Source: Bacillota bacterium
Lineage (GTDB): Bacteria; Bacillota; Clostridia; Lachnospirales; Lachnospiraceae
Direction: 5' to 3'
Assembly (NCBI GenBank): GCA_023407575.1
Contig: JAEYLX010000006.1
Location: 124,001 to 188,000 of the forward strand
Length of the DNA stretch: 64,000 nt
Within the stretch, counting starts at the first letter, position 1. Each line of letters starts with the position of its first letter. The notes under the pieces are model-generated. The model worked only from the letters and a program-made list of their open reading frames with translations, was not told the DNA's origin and did no database searches. Below are positions 42,489 to 50,471 of the stretch, in pieces. Made by a program: the position numbers and the translations under genes.

Positions 42489-43439
42489 ATGGACAACTTA
42501 GTTAAAATAAGAGATGTATCAACAATGTATGACATTTCGGCACGCACGCTTCGTTACTACGAAGATATGGGTTTAATTACAAGTATTCGAAACAATGATA
42601 GCCCTTATCGTATGTACGATGAGACTGCAGTAAAACGCTTGGAACAGATACTAATCCTGCGAAAATTAAATATTAGTATTAAGGATATCCAAAGAGTTTT
42701 TAATGCGACTGGCTCTGCTGTAGTTTTAGAAATCCTTGAAAAAAAAGTCAGTAATATTGACGATGAGGTCGCTCTTCTACACGAATTAAAGGACGTTGTT
42801 TTGGAATTCATCTATCATATTGAAAATGCGGATTTTAGTAATGACTCTGATGTTAAGCTGCTTTATACAAAAGCAAAGGAAATTGAAAATCACCTAATTA
42901 ATGTTGATTATACCGGTAATGCTTCCAATGTAAATCGATTATTGGATGTCACTGAAAAATTAAAGAAAGCACCTGAAGTTAGAGTTATTGAGCTACCTAA
43001 GTGTCGTATGGCGACCTCCGGCTATGGATCTTTTGATACAATCGTTGGGAAGTTTGATAGTTGGTGGCCTGATTATGATAAAAAAAGAAAAGGTATCTAC
43101 TTCTCTCCACTGGATTTTATGTGGTTTGAAGCGGATAACATTGTCTGGTGGATGGCTGTTGAAAATGATGCTACCAGTGAAGACTGCGGAGGGTATGATA
43201 TCATAGACTATGATGGTGGATTATATGCGGCAGCTATGTCCATAGACGGTGATGATGACATCAGCGGCAGAGTAATTGCAGGAATAAAAAAATGGATTTC
43301 CTCCAGTGGATTTGAACTGGATGAACGCCCAGCTCATCAAATAATGTGGCACATGGTAAATCCCACAGATGATATTAAAGAGGGGCTAGGATATCATCAA
43401 CTAGATCTCTATGTTCCGATAAGGTTAAAGCAAATATAA
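42489..43439 (+). CDS. MerR-family regulator with GyrI-like effector domain
   Basis: 316 residues. Residues 1-72 are the MerR winged helix (VKIRDVSTMYDISARTLRYYEDMGLITS). Residues ~75-120 are the dimerisation helix. From about 160 (VRVIELPKCRMATSGYGS) to the end is a GyrI-like domain, closing with HQLDLYVPIRL. The design is that of multidrug-sensing activators. It lies 68 bases after the methyltransferase gene in the same direction and may regulate it or the following amidotransferase-like gene. Confidence 0.9.
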   Translation: MDNLVKIRDVSTMYDISARTLRYYEDMGLITSIRNNDSPYRMYDETAVKRLEQILILRKLNISIKDIQRVFNATGSAVVLEILEKKVSNIDDEVALLHELKDVVLEFIYHIENADFSNDSDVKLLYTKAKEIENHLINVDYTGNASNVNRLLDVTEKLKKAPEVRVIELPKCRMATSGYGSFDTIVGKFDSWWPDYDKKRKGIYFSPLDFMWFEADNIVWWMAVENDATSEDCGGYDIIDYDGGLYAAAMSIDGDDDISGRVIAGIKKWISSSGFELDERPAHQIMWHMVNPTDDIKEGLGYHQLDLYVPIRLKQI

Positions 43440-43523
43440 TATGGCAATTAATATTTATGTAAGTATCCAACATCTACAACCAAATCAAAAACATACTCAA
43501 AACGAACTAAGAAGGGATAATGT

Positions 43524-44234
43524 ATGAACTCAATAATTAAAATAGGTATCATAGGCGACTATGACGGACGTCCATCTCATACAGCAACGGAAGCTGCACT
43601 CAAACATAGTGCTAGTAAGTTAGAATTTGAGATTGAATATACGTGGCTGCCAACTCCCACCTTTGATACTACTGTACAAGAACTACATATTTATGATGGA
43701 TTATGGAGTGCACCCGGCAGTCCTTATAAAAGTATGAACGGTGCACTCAATGCGATTCAATTTGCCAGGGAAAACAATTGCCCCTACCTTGGAACCTGTG
43801 GTGGTTTTCAACATGCCGTTATTGAGTTTGGTAGAAATGTCCTGCACTCTGATGCTTTAAGAGATATTAACTTTAACCCCTATCTTCCAAATAATTATAT
43901 TACCGCTCTCTCCTGCTCGCTGGTTGGACAGGCAAGAAATATCAGCCTTGATAAAACCTGGGGATTATATCACATCTATGGTTGTGCAAAAATAACAGAA
44001 AAATATAATTGTAGTTTTGGACTAAATAAAGACTTTCAGAAGATATTAACGGAGCATGGATTTAAAGTAGTTGGTTATGATGAAAACGATGAGGCTCGAA
44101 TAATGACAATCGAAAATCATCCGTTTTTTATTGCTACCCTCTTCCAACCCCAACTAAGCTCCACCTTGGAAAACCCTCATCCGCTAATTAATGAATATCT
44201 ACTCTCGGTCAATAAGTTTAAATCTTCTAGATGA
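43524..44234 (+). CDS. CTP-synthase C-terminal-like (class I glutamine amidotransferase-fold) protein with altered triad
   Basis: 236 residues. The nucleophile elbow is YLGTCGGFQHAVIEFGRNVL, with Cys at ~92, matching the glutaminase domain of CTP synthase. The usual catalytic QFHPE near the C-terminus is replaced by LFQPQ (~206), so the His and Glu are missing. Clostridial proteins annotated as CTP synthase C-terminal-region-related (seleno)proteins fit this description, here with Cys instead of Sec. It has no synthase domain. Glutaminase activity is doubtful. Confidence 0.75.
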   Translation: MNSIIKIGIIGDYDGRPSHTATEAALKHSASKLEFEIEYTWLPTPTFDTTVQELHIYDGLWSAPGSPYKSMNGALNAIQFARENNCPYLGTCGGFQHAVIEFGRNVLHSDALRDINFNPYLPNNYITALSCSLVGQARNISLDKTWGLYHIYGCAKITEKYNCSFGLNKDFQKILTEHGFKVVGYDENDEARIMTIENHPFFIATLFQPQLSSTLENPHPLINEYLLSVNKFKSSR

Positions 44235-44357
44235 AATACCTTCTTGATATAAGATAATTACAAACATTAAAATACATACATTCGTAATTTCATTTGTACG
44301 AATTATATGGTATTATTAATTTTAACAATTAATTGTAATTAGAAATGGAGAACGATT

Positions 44358-44609
44358 ATGCTTGAATTTAAATATGATACCCAATTATTACTTGAGGGCG
44401 AAAATCTTTCTGAAGATGCAATAAACGACTATATCACAGCAAACCTTGAGGGCGACTGTTTACTTGCGGTAGGCGATGAAGAACTAATTAAAATACATTT
44501 TCATACAAATACACCTTGGAAGCTCCTGGAGTATTGTGCTTCTATCGGTGAAATCTATGATATTGTTGTTGAGGACATGGACCGTCAATCAAAAGGTCTT
44601 CACGGTTAG
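44358..44609 (+). CDS. Stand-alone FakA/YloV C-terminal-like small protein
   Basis: 83 residues. The block GDCLLAVGDEELIKIHFHTNTPWKLLEYCASIGEIYDIVVEDMDRQ matches the C-terminal domain of YloV/FakA (DAK2-type fatty-acid kinase subunit), where GDs.vvvGDd..iKvHvHT is conserved. Here it occurs without the kinase domain. ATG 44358 follows AAATGGAG. It could be a regulator or a functional fragment of a once larger gene; frame and ribosome site are intact. Confidence 0.7.
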   Translation: MLEFKYDTQLLLEGENLSEDAINDYITANLEGDCLLAVGDEELIKIHFHTNTPWKLLEYCASIGEIYDIVVEDMDRQSKGLHG

Positions 44610-44632
44610 GTAATTACCACCTGAAACAATAT

Positions 44633-44661
44633 TTGTAAGTGATATGTTGCTATGTTATTAT
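44633..44661 (+). promoter_or_regulatory. Sigma-A-type promoter of the acetyltransferase leader
   Basis: TTGTAA, 17-base spacer, TATTAT; predicted start near 44668, upstream of the leader peptide and about 250 bases before the acetyltransferase gene. Confidence 0.6.
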
Positions 44662-44698
44662 TAATTAGACAAGACAACATTTTGGAAAAGGAAGTGAT

Positions 44699-44752
44699 TT
44701 GACCGATATCGTACTACTGGCTACCAGTAGGAAAATAGACGGAACGAGCTAA
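44699..44752 (+). CDS. Putative leader peptide MTDIVLLATSRKIDGTS
   Basis: A TTG start shortly after AAAGGAAG, 17 codons, TAA stop at 44750-44752, in the long 5' leader of the GNAT gene. It is followed at once by alternative hairpins and two terminators, a layout typical of translation-coupled attenuation. Confidence 0.4.
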   Translation: MTDIVLLATSRKIDGTS

Positions 44753-44772
44753 AATCATAAGTGAACATGGTG

Positions 44773-44885
44773 GCTGTTTCACCGAGAAACAGGCTGTTTA
44801 GACAGCCTTTGTTTTTGATGTCATGAATGATTTTGCTCTGTAAAAGGTTGATATTTAGCTGCAGAGTATATCTGCAGCTTTTTTT
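44773..44885 (+). terminator. Attenuator region: anti-terminator hairpin and two successive terminators
   Basis: CTGTTTC / GAAACAG (44774-44792) overlaps the 5' arm of AGGCTGT / ACAGCCT with TTTGTTTTT (44791-44816), so the two are exclusive. A second, perfect terminator AGCTGCAGA / TCTGCAGCT with eight T lies at 44857-44885, 33 bases before the gene start. Confidence 0.75.
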
Positions 44886-44917
44886 GTGTCTTGTGGAAAA
44901 TACAAGGAGGATTAAAA

Positions 44918-45388
44918 ATGCTTGAAATTAAACAAATAGTAAACCATGATATGAAAACCCAAATAACCCTCGATATAATGAATGCTCTACCTGATTGGTT
45001 TTCACCGCCTGAAGATATCATTCGTAAATCAGAAATTCATAGGGCTTACCCATTCTTTGCTGCCTTTGATGGAGAAAAGGCTGTGGGTTTTGTGACATTA
45101 AAGATTCATAATATTTACACTGCTGATATATTTAATATAGGGATATTGCAAGAATATCATAGACAAGGGATAGGTCATCAATTAGTTCAAGAATGTATTT
45201 CCTACTGCATGAAAAATTCTTATAAATTTTTGACAGTAAAAACCTTAGATGAATCCGCCAATTATGAGCCCTATAATAGCACTAGGGCGTTTTATCTTAA
45301 GGAAGGATTTTATCCATTAGAAGTATTTACATCCATATGGAATGAAGAAAATCCTTGTTTATTTCTACTAAAAGTAATTGAGCTATAA
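44918..45388 (+). CDS. GNAT-family N-acetyltransferase
   Basis: The start is ATG 44918 after AAGGAGGATT; 156 residues. FNIGILQEYHRQGIGHQLVQECISYC is acetyl-CoA motif A, and YNSTRAFYLKEGFYPLEVF is motif B, typical of GNAT enzymes acting on small molecules. Expression appears conditional: the gene sits behind a 250-base leader with a peptide and two terminators, as in antibiotic-induced resistance genes (inference). Confidence 0.92.
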   Translation: MLEIKQIVNHDMKTQITLDIMNALPDWFSPPEDIIRKSEIHRAYPFFAAFDGEKAVGFVTLKIHNIYTADIFNIGILQEYHRQGIGHQLVQECISYCMKNSYKFLTVKTLDESANYEPYNSTRAFYLKEGFYPLEVFTSIWNEENPCLFLLKVIEL

Positions 45389-45559
45389 ATGCAAAAAAAC
45401 TTAAGTACAAACCTGAAGTTTGGTATAACACAATGTAAAAGTAATAAATGATAAATTAACTCTAATTTTTCGTATAAATATAGTCATTCTTTATTATTGT
45501 ATCATTCCCTATAATATGCTAAAATATGCCATAATATTGAAAATACAAAGGAGAAAGCT

Positions 45560-46264
45560 ATGAACAAAATTAGTAAACGTATTTTATCACTAATGCTTAT
45601 GGCATTGGTAATTGCATCTACTCTGACAATTCCAAGCGCTACTGCACAAGCAAAAGGTGTAACTGATGCCCAATTAAAGAAGGCAATGAATTGTTATCTC
45701 AAGATTTTAAAAACGAATCCATATGAAGATATGGAAGGCGGGTTCACCGCAGAGACTTTCCGCTTACAGGATCTTGATAGAGATGGCATACCAGAATTAA
45801 TCATTAACGGTGAAGCTCCACAGATTTTTTCTTATAATGTAAAAAACGATAAAGTAATGTTTATTTATAATTCTTGGACATATTGCACCTTGTATTATTC
45901 CAGCAGCACTAAAAACATCTTATATAAATCCGAATGGAGAGGAAAGATAGATTATATTTTCTCCAAGGTAAATGATACCCAAACAACAGATGAATATAGT
46001 GTAATTGAGTCCTTAAAAGAAACCTATACCTATACCGATGGAAAATATGATGAATACGACACTTATAAGCCTAAAAAAGGTTACTATAAGGGTTATTATG
46101 GCAGTGAAGATGCTAAACTAATATCAAAAAAGACCCTTGATGCAGTGATTAAAAAATTAGTACCAGATAAGTTCGAACTAAAGACTACCCTCAAGAACAA
46201 CACTGAAAATCAAAAGAAATATCTGGCTGACCTTAAGACCTTCAAAAAATATGCAGCAAAATAA
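45560..46264 (+). CDS. Secreted protein, unknown function, with DxDxDG loop
   Basis: 234 residues. The signal peptide (RILSLMLMALVIASTLTIPSATAQA) is cleaved near AQAKG. RLQDLDRDGIPELIINGEAPQIF resembles an EF-hand/FG-GAP-like calcium loop. The rest is Lys/Tyr-rich. ATG 45560 follows AAAGGAGAAA. There is no anchor, so it is probably secreted. Family unknown. A perfect terminator follows. Confidence 0.7.
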   Translation: MNKISKRILSLMLMALVIASTLTIPSATAQAKGVTDAQLKKAMNCYLKILKTNPYEDMEGGFTAETFRLQDLDRDGIPELIINGEAPQIFSYNVKNDKVMFIYNSWTYCTLYYSSSTKNILYKSEWRGKIDYIFSKVNDTQTTDEYSVIESLKETYTYTDGKYDEYDTYKPKKGYYKGYYGSEDAKLISKKTLDAVIKKLVPDKFELKTTLKNNTENQKKYLADLKTFKKYAAK

Positions 46265-46312
46265 TCTATTCCATCATAAATAATTGGGATTACACAAGCT
46301 ATAGTTAAAAAC

Positions 46313-46359
46313 AAGAAGATATCGTAGTCTATTGTAAGCTACGATATCTTCTTGTTTTT
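46313..46359 (+). terminator. Rho-independent terminator
   Basis: AAGAAGATATCGTAG with its exact complement around an 11-base loop, then TGTTTTT. Confidence 0.92.
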
Positions 46360-46391
46360 AAGGAAGCTTGTGCTTTATGCCTCCTTATGAT

Positions 46392-46750
46392 CAACTCAAC
46401 TCAAAAACTCTTTCAACAATAGCAAGATTATCCTCAATGCTTGTCTCATAGTCTGTCATAATACAGGTATAGCCGAACTCTCGTGCATTTTTAACAACAT
46501 CAACTGCATTTCTCTATAGATTTCAAATTCTTCAACCTTTTGCTCCGCTGGTGTTCTCAACCATATCTCATCTGTATTCATTGTGTAATAATTTGAAGAA
46601 TACGTTTTTCCTGCTTCACTAGCTCTTTTTGTGTACTCTTCTAATTTGTCATCTAACTTATAATATTTAAAGTTATGCTTTTTTTATTAACTCAGCAATA
46701 GAACTTTTACCGCTGCTGGGAGAACCTCCGATATAATATATCTTTGCCAT
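46392..46750 (-). pseudogene. Decayed P-loop kinase-like gene
   Basis: From ATG 46750 (ribosome site GGAGG) the minus strand reads MAKIYYIGGSPSSGKSS with an intact Walker A, then stops after IKKA at a run of A. A shifted frame continues NFKYYKLDDKLEEYTKRASE, then INTDEIWLRTP-like text (TDEIWLRTPAEQKVEEFEIY). A third frame ends with NAREFGYTCIMTDYETSIED. At least two frameshifts and an internal deletion disable it. Confidence 0.8.
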
Positions 46751-47098
46751 ATTAACCTCCAAGAATTTATATAAAGAATGTGATATTCGCGAAGTTCAGT
46801 CAATAATTAAATACTCATTCTGGCCTCTCCTACTCTTTTTTATTGGTATATTATAGCATAATAAGCAATTATGTTCTAGAAACTTCCTTGCGATATAGTT
46901 TCTTATCCTTTTCGATGTTATTAGCTCTCAACTTCAATTAATAACTTATAACTTACACCTTACTAATAATATGATATGCTGCTGGAAAATTAAGTTTGTT
47001 TCTCTCAATTAATATGATATTATGGTGACAGAAGTAAAGTACCGTTAATAGATACGATAGGTAAATCAAAATAGCAAATGAATTGTTGAGGTAATAAT
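46751..47098. other. Intergenic region
   Basis: AT-rich. It should hold the former promoter of the decayed kinase gene and the promoter of the TfoX-like gene (TTAATATGATATTATGG near 47015, also seen before the acetyltransferase at 28.5 kb). No other feature seen. Confidence 0.4.
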
Positions 47099-47356
47099 AT
47101 GGGCGAACTATCACAATTAATAAACATCGGTAAAGAGGTTGAAAGTCAACTTAACCAAGTAGGCATCCATAGCTATGAAGAATTAAGAGCTACAGGAACA
47201 GAACAAGCTTGGTTAAAAATACAGGAAATTGATGAATCTGCTTGTATCCATCGATTATTAGGAATAGAGGGTGCTATACAGGGAGTAAAAAAATCTCTAT
47301 TACCGGAAACCCGTAAAGCGGAATTAAAGCAGTTTTATAATTGGCATAAGAAATAG
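47099..47356 (+). CDS. TfoX C-terminal domain protein
   Basis: 85 residues making up a single TfoX_C (Sxy-type) helix-hairpin-helix-like domain: LINIGKEVESQLNQVGIHSYEELRATGTEQAWLKI and ACIHRLLGIEGAIQGVKKSLLP. In Gammaproteobacteria TfoX/Sxy promotes competence. In Firmicutes these short versions have no known role. ATG 47099, weak ribosome site GAGG. Monocistronic. Confidence 0.9.
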   Translation: MGELSQLINIGKEVESQLNQVGIHSYEELRATGTEQAWLKIQEIDESACIHRLLGIEGAIQGVKKSLLPETRKAELKQFYNWHKK

Positions 47357-47489
47357 TCAAACCTAACGTTTACTAGTTACACTTAAGAACTCTTCTCTTC
47401 ATAATCTTCAATGTTGTCATAAATTCCATGGTTCATTCTAAAGGATGAGCCATTTTTTGCATCTTTCCTAAATAAATTATCAAAAAATT

Positions 47490-47518
47490 TGTAACCATTT
47501 TCAAACATGTTTGTCTAA
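47490..47518 (+). promoter_or_regulatory. Putative ECF-sigma autoregulatory promoter
   Basis: TGTAACC (47490-47496), 15-base gap, TGTCTAA (47512-47518), 14 bases before the ribosome site. This is close to the Gram-positive ECF consensus TGaAAC-N16-CGTcTAA. Confidence 0.65.
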
Positions 47519-47547
47519 CCGATAGAAGGAAAGGAGGATAGCGGGTG

Positions 47548-48030
47548 ATGGAATTTAAGGAAGTCTATGATTTACACGAAAAACAAGTATATCGATATCT
47601 GTTGACTCTATGCCATGATGAACATTTGGCAGAGGAGCTCACACAGGAAACCTTTTTTCGTGCATATCAGCAAATTAAGAACTTTCAAGGAAAATGTAGT
47701 CTGTATACTTGGCTCTGTCAAATTTCTCGCAATACACTAATTAATTATCGCAAAAGAAAAGGAAATCAAACCATAGAGTTAGACCCTGATGCTTCTATTG
47801 ATATTAAAAGTGTTGAACGTTTATTAATTCAAAAAGACCAGGCAATAAAGATACATAAAGCGTTGCATCAAATGAAGGAACCATATAAAGAAGTATTTAC
47901 ACTTAAAGTTTTTGGGGAGCTTAAATATCGCGAAATTGCTGATATCTTTGGTAAAACGGAGGCTTGGGCAAAAGTCACCTACTACCGAGCCAAGGAACAG
48001 CTTCTAAAGGAAATGGAGGAAGAAGAATGA
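47548..48030 (+). CDS. ECF-type RNA polymerase sigma factor
   Basis: About 160 residues. Region 2 (EKQVYRYLLTLCHDEHLAEELTQETFFRAYQQIKNFQGKC... WLCQISRNTLINYRKRK, ~residues 10-75) and region 4 (MKEPYKEVFTLKVFGELKYREIADIFGKTEAWAKVTYYRAKEQL, ~110-155). The Trp-rich AWAKVTYYRA recognition helix is like the ECF group partnered with HC2 zinc-finger anti-sigmas. The stop overlaps the anti-sigma start (ATGA). An ECF-type promoter precedes it, so autoregulation is likely. Confidence 0.93.
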   Translation: MEFKEVYDLHEKQVYRYLLTLCHDEHLAEELTQETFFRAYQQIKNFQGKCSLYTWLCQISRNTLINYRKRKGNQTIELDPDASIDIKSVERLLIQKDQAIKIHKALHQMKEPYKEVFTLKVFGELKYREIADIFGKTEAWAKVTYYRAKEQLLKEMEEEE

Positions 48031-49175
48031 AAATATCATGCAGAGTAATTGAAGATATATTACCACTTTATGTAGAGGATTGCTGCAGTGATGAGACAAA
48101 ACAACTAGTGGAGGAACATCTGTTAGAATGTGACGATTGTAAGGAAAAACAAACGAAGTTAAGTCAACCCGTCTTCTTGTCAAAGGAATTAAATGTTGAT
48201 GAAAAGCTCTATGCAAAGCATGCGAGAAAAGCCTTTGTTAAATTGCAGCGCAGATTAATTGCTCCTATCCTTATAACTCTCCTTTTACTTATACCACTTA
48301 CTTGGTTAGGGGTAAATGAAGCGAAAGGAGATGGTATCAGCTATTCCAGCTTAAAATATGCACTTAAGGGTTATGCCTTGCTACATGAGCTTAAGACGGG
48401 CGACTATGAGAAGGCCTTTTCTTATCTTGATCTGAAAGCACTCTATGACTGGGAAACGGAATACGAGGAGCCGAGTTTAGATTCAAAGTATCAACTGGTG
48501 ACCATAGGTGATACATCTTTTTATATTGATGTGGATACCTTTAAGAATGATTACCAACAATACTTAACATATAAGGATGAAGCCTTATTCTGGAAAGCAA
48601 TCTATCTTAAGAACAACTATATGATTCCTGCTTCAAAAGCCGAATTATATTTGAAGGATGGCGGGGAGGTTAATTGGAAGGATTTTATGGAATATAAAGT
48701 TAGTAACGACCTGTATTACATCAATGGACAATATTGCGATTTTAATATCGAGAATGTTGGAACAACTCTCTTTACCGTCATGCCGGAAGACTACTATATC
48801 CAGACAAAGGAACAAATAGAAGCTGAGTCCAAGGTATCAAAAGCTATTATTCAACGTTTCATTGATATGAGCTATGAAGGCTATGTTGCAGAATACAAAC
48901 AACAATGGATTAATAATTTTAATCGTTTAGAAAAACAAGGAGTTACAATTGTCGGATATAAATTGACCATGCTAGATCATGGAGACACCAAATATCAGTT
49001 GAATTATAAGTTAAAGCTTAATGACAATGGAGATATAAATAACGATTATGGGCTAACCTTTTTTGCAAATAAAAATGGATTTTATCCAAGTGGTGGAAGT
49101 ATCTCAGGTGCCTCTATGGAATACGAAAAAATACCGATTATAAGTGCGCTTGACTTTAAGCTAGATGATAATTAA
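48027..49175 (+). CDS. Anti-sigma factor with N-terminal HC2-type zinc finger
   Basis: The start is ATG 48027, coupled to the sigma stop; 382 residues. The N-terminus CRVIEDILPLYVEDCCSDETKQLVEEHLLECDDC holds the His-Cys2 pattern of the zinc-binding anti-sigma domain. One membrane segment (LIAPILITLLLLIPLTWLGV, ~residues 75-95) follows, then a ~285-residue outer domain of unknown family that probably senses envelope stress. Confidence 0.85.
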   Translation: MKISCRVIEDILPLYVEDCCSDETKQLVEEHLLECDDCKEKQTKLSQPVFLSKELNVDEKLYAKHARKAFVKLQRRLIAPILITLLLLIPLTWLGVNEAKGDGISYSSLKYALKGYALLHELKTGDYEKAFSYLDLKALYDWETEYEEPSLDSKYQLVTIGDTSFYIDVDTFKNDYQQYLTYKDEALFWKAIYLKNNYMIPASKAELYLKDGGEVNWKDFMEYKVSNDLYYINGQYCDFNIENVGTTLFTVMPEDYYIQTKEQIEAESKVSKAIIQRFIDMSYEGYVAEYKQQWINNFNRLEKQGVTIVGYKLTMLDHGDTKYQLNYKLKLNDNGDINNDYGLTFFANKNGFYPSGGSISGASMEYEKIPIISALDFKLDDN

Positions 49176-49304
49176 ATATTTCCTTAACTATTCCCTTCGC
49201 TAAGTTCACTCTTTGTAAATAATAATAGATAAACTCCTATGAATAAGAAAAAAGAATAATCAAATTTACCTTATTTCAAGCGCATATCATTAAGTTAAAT
49301 AAAA

Positions 49305-49348
49305 ATAGAACATTTACATAAATAAAAAGATGTAAACGTTCTATTTTA
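49305..49348 (+). terminator. Rho-independent terminator
   Basis: ATAGAACaTTTACAT / ATGTAAAcGTTCTATTTT hairpin, 130 bases after the anti-sigma gene. Confidence 0.75.
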
Positions 49349-49463
49349 TCGTTCAAAGGGATTAATGAAATGCCATATTCTTCCGATATAACTTAAAAGG
49401 AATCTTTTTGGCTGACACCCATTGTAGGGTTGACTATAGTATATAATAGAGAGGTGAAAAAAT

Positions 49464-50453
49464 ATGTCTTTATCTATAAGGGTAAATCATGGTGATGAGC
49501 ATAATTCAGTTAAGCTAAATACCACAAAGGAAGACCACAAAAATGAGAATAATGGAAATACAATATTCACTGGAAACTTAGGTCAGAAATTTGGAACAAG
49601 CAGCCTTATTCAGCAAAAAAAGCAAGATGCCCAAAAACAGGCGATGAAGCTTGTAGGTGATGCCTGGAGCAAAGATCAGAAGGCAGTTTCTAATATCGAT
49701 GATATGCATCAGCAAAAAGCAGATAAACTTTCAGAGATGCAGGAATCCCTGTTTTACCTTAATGGTATTGAAAAAAGCAAGAATGATCTTAAGGAAGAAT
49801 ATAGTATAGATCCTGAATCTATGGAACAAAAGGACTTGGAACTATTAGAAAAATATCAAAATTATTTAAATGGCTCCGCTTCTTCAAATTTTACTAAAGA
49901 GGAAGTCAAGAGACTTAGCGAATTGCAGTATATACCCAGAACAGAATATCAGAATAACGCCCTTGTATTAAATGGTATGGCTGGTGAAATACATAATAAG
50001 ATTTATGAAGCAAAACAAAAATATGACGGTCTTTCAGCGTCAATTGAAGATGCAATACTGCAACAGTCAAAATCTCAGGATATGATTAAAGCCAATAACG
50101 CGTCTGATGAAATACTTGATGCTACAGGGAAAGAGATTCTTGGTATTCTTGTAGAAGAAGTCAAAGAAAATACGGATGAAAAGCTGGAAGAAGATTTGAA
50201 AGAAGCACACGAAGCCACAGAGAAACAAGAAGAAAAAGAAAAGAAAATCGAAGATGCAAAAGAAAATCGCCAAGAGCAGGAAAAACTTATTAAAAATGAT
50301 ATGGATGCAGAGCAATTAGAGCTAGATATAAATATACAAAAAAAGACCTCTGATCATATGTCAGAAGCCCAAAAAAAGATTCAGACCATCTTAAAAGAAA
50401 ATAAATTGATAAATGAAGATTTAAAAGGTATTGAAATTGATTTTAATTTCTAA
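49464..50453 (+). CDS. Long coiled-coil cytoplasmic protein, unknown function
   Basis: 329 residues, no signal or membrane segment. The N-terminal ~45 residues are polar and disordered, followed by almost continuous helix. Residues ~230-330 are a highly charged coiled coil (EENTDEKLEEDLKEAHEAT..., repeated EKxEEKEKKIEDA). QDAQKQAMKLVGDAWSKDQK near residue 55 resembles a family of Lachnospiraceae hypothetical proteins. ATG follows GAGAGGTG. Role unknown; scaffold or secretion-linked function is possible. Confidence 0.7.
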   Translation: MSLSIRVNHGDEHNSVKLNTTKEDHKNENNGNTIFTGNLGQKFGTSSLIQQKKQDAQKQAMKLVGDAWSKDQKAVSNIDDMHQQKADKLSEMQESLFYLNGIEKSKNDLKEEYSIDPESMEQKDLELLEKYQNYLNGSASSNFTKEEVKRLSELQYIPRTEYQNNALVLNGMAGEIHNKIYEAKQKYDGLSASIEDAILQQSKSQDMIKANNASDEILDATGKEILGILVEEVKENTDEKLEEDLKEAHEATEKQEEKEKKIEDAKENRQEQEKLIKNDMDAEQLELDINIQKKTSDHMSEAQKKIQTILKENKLINEDLKGIEIDFNF

Positions 50454-50471
50454 GTTGTGCCTGAAATATAA

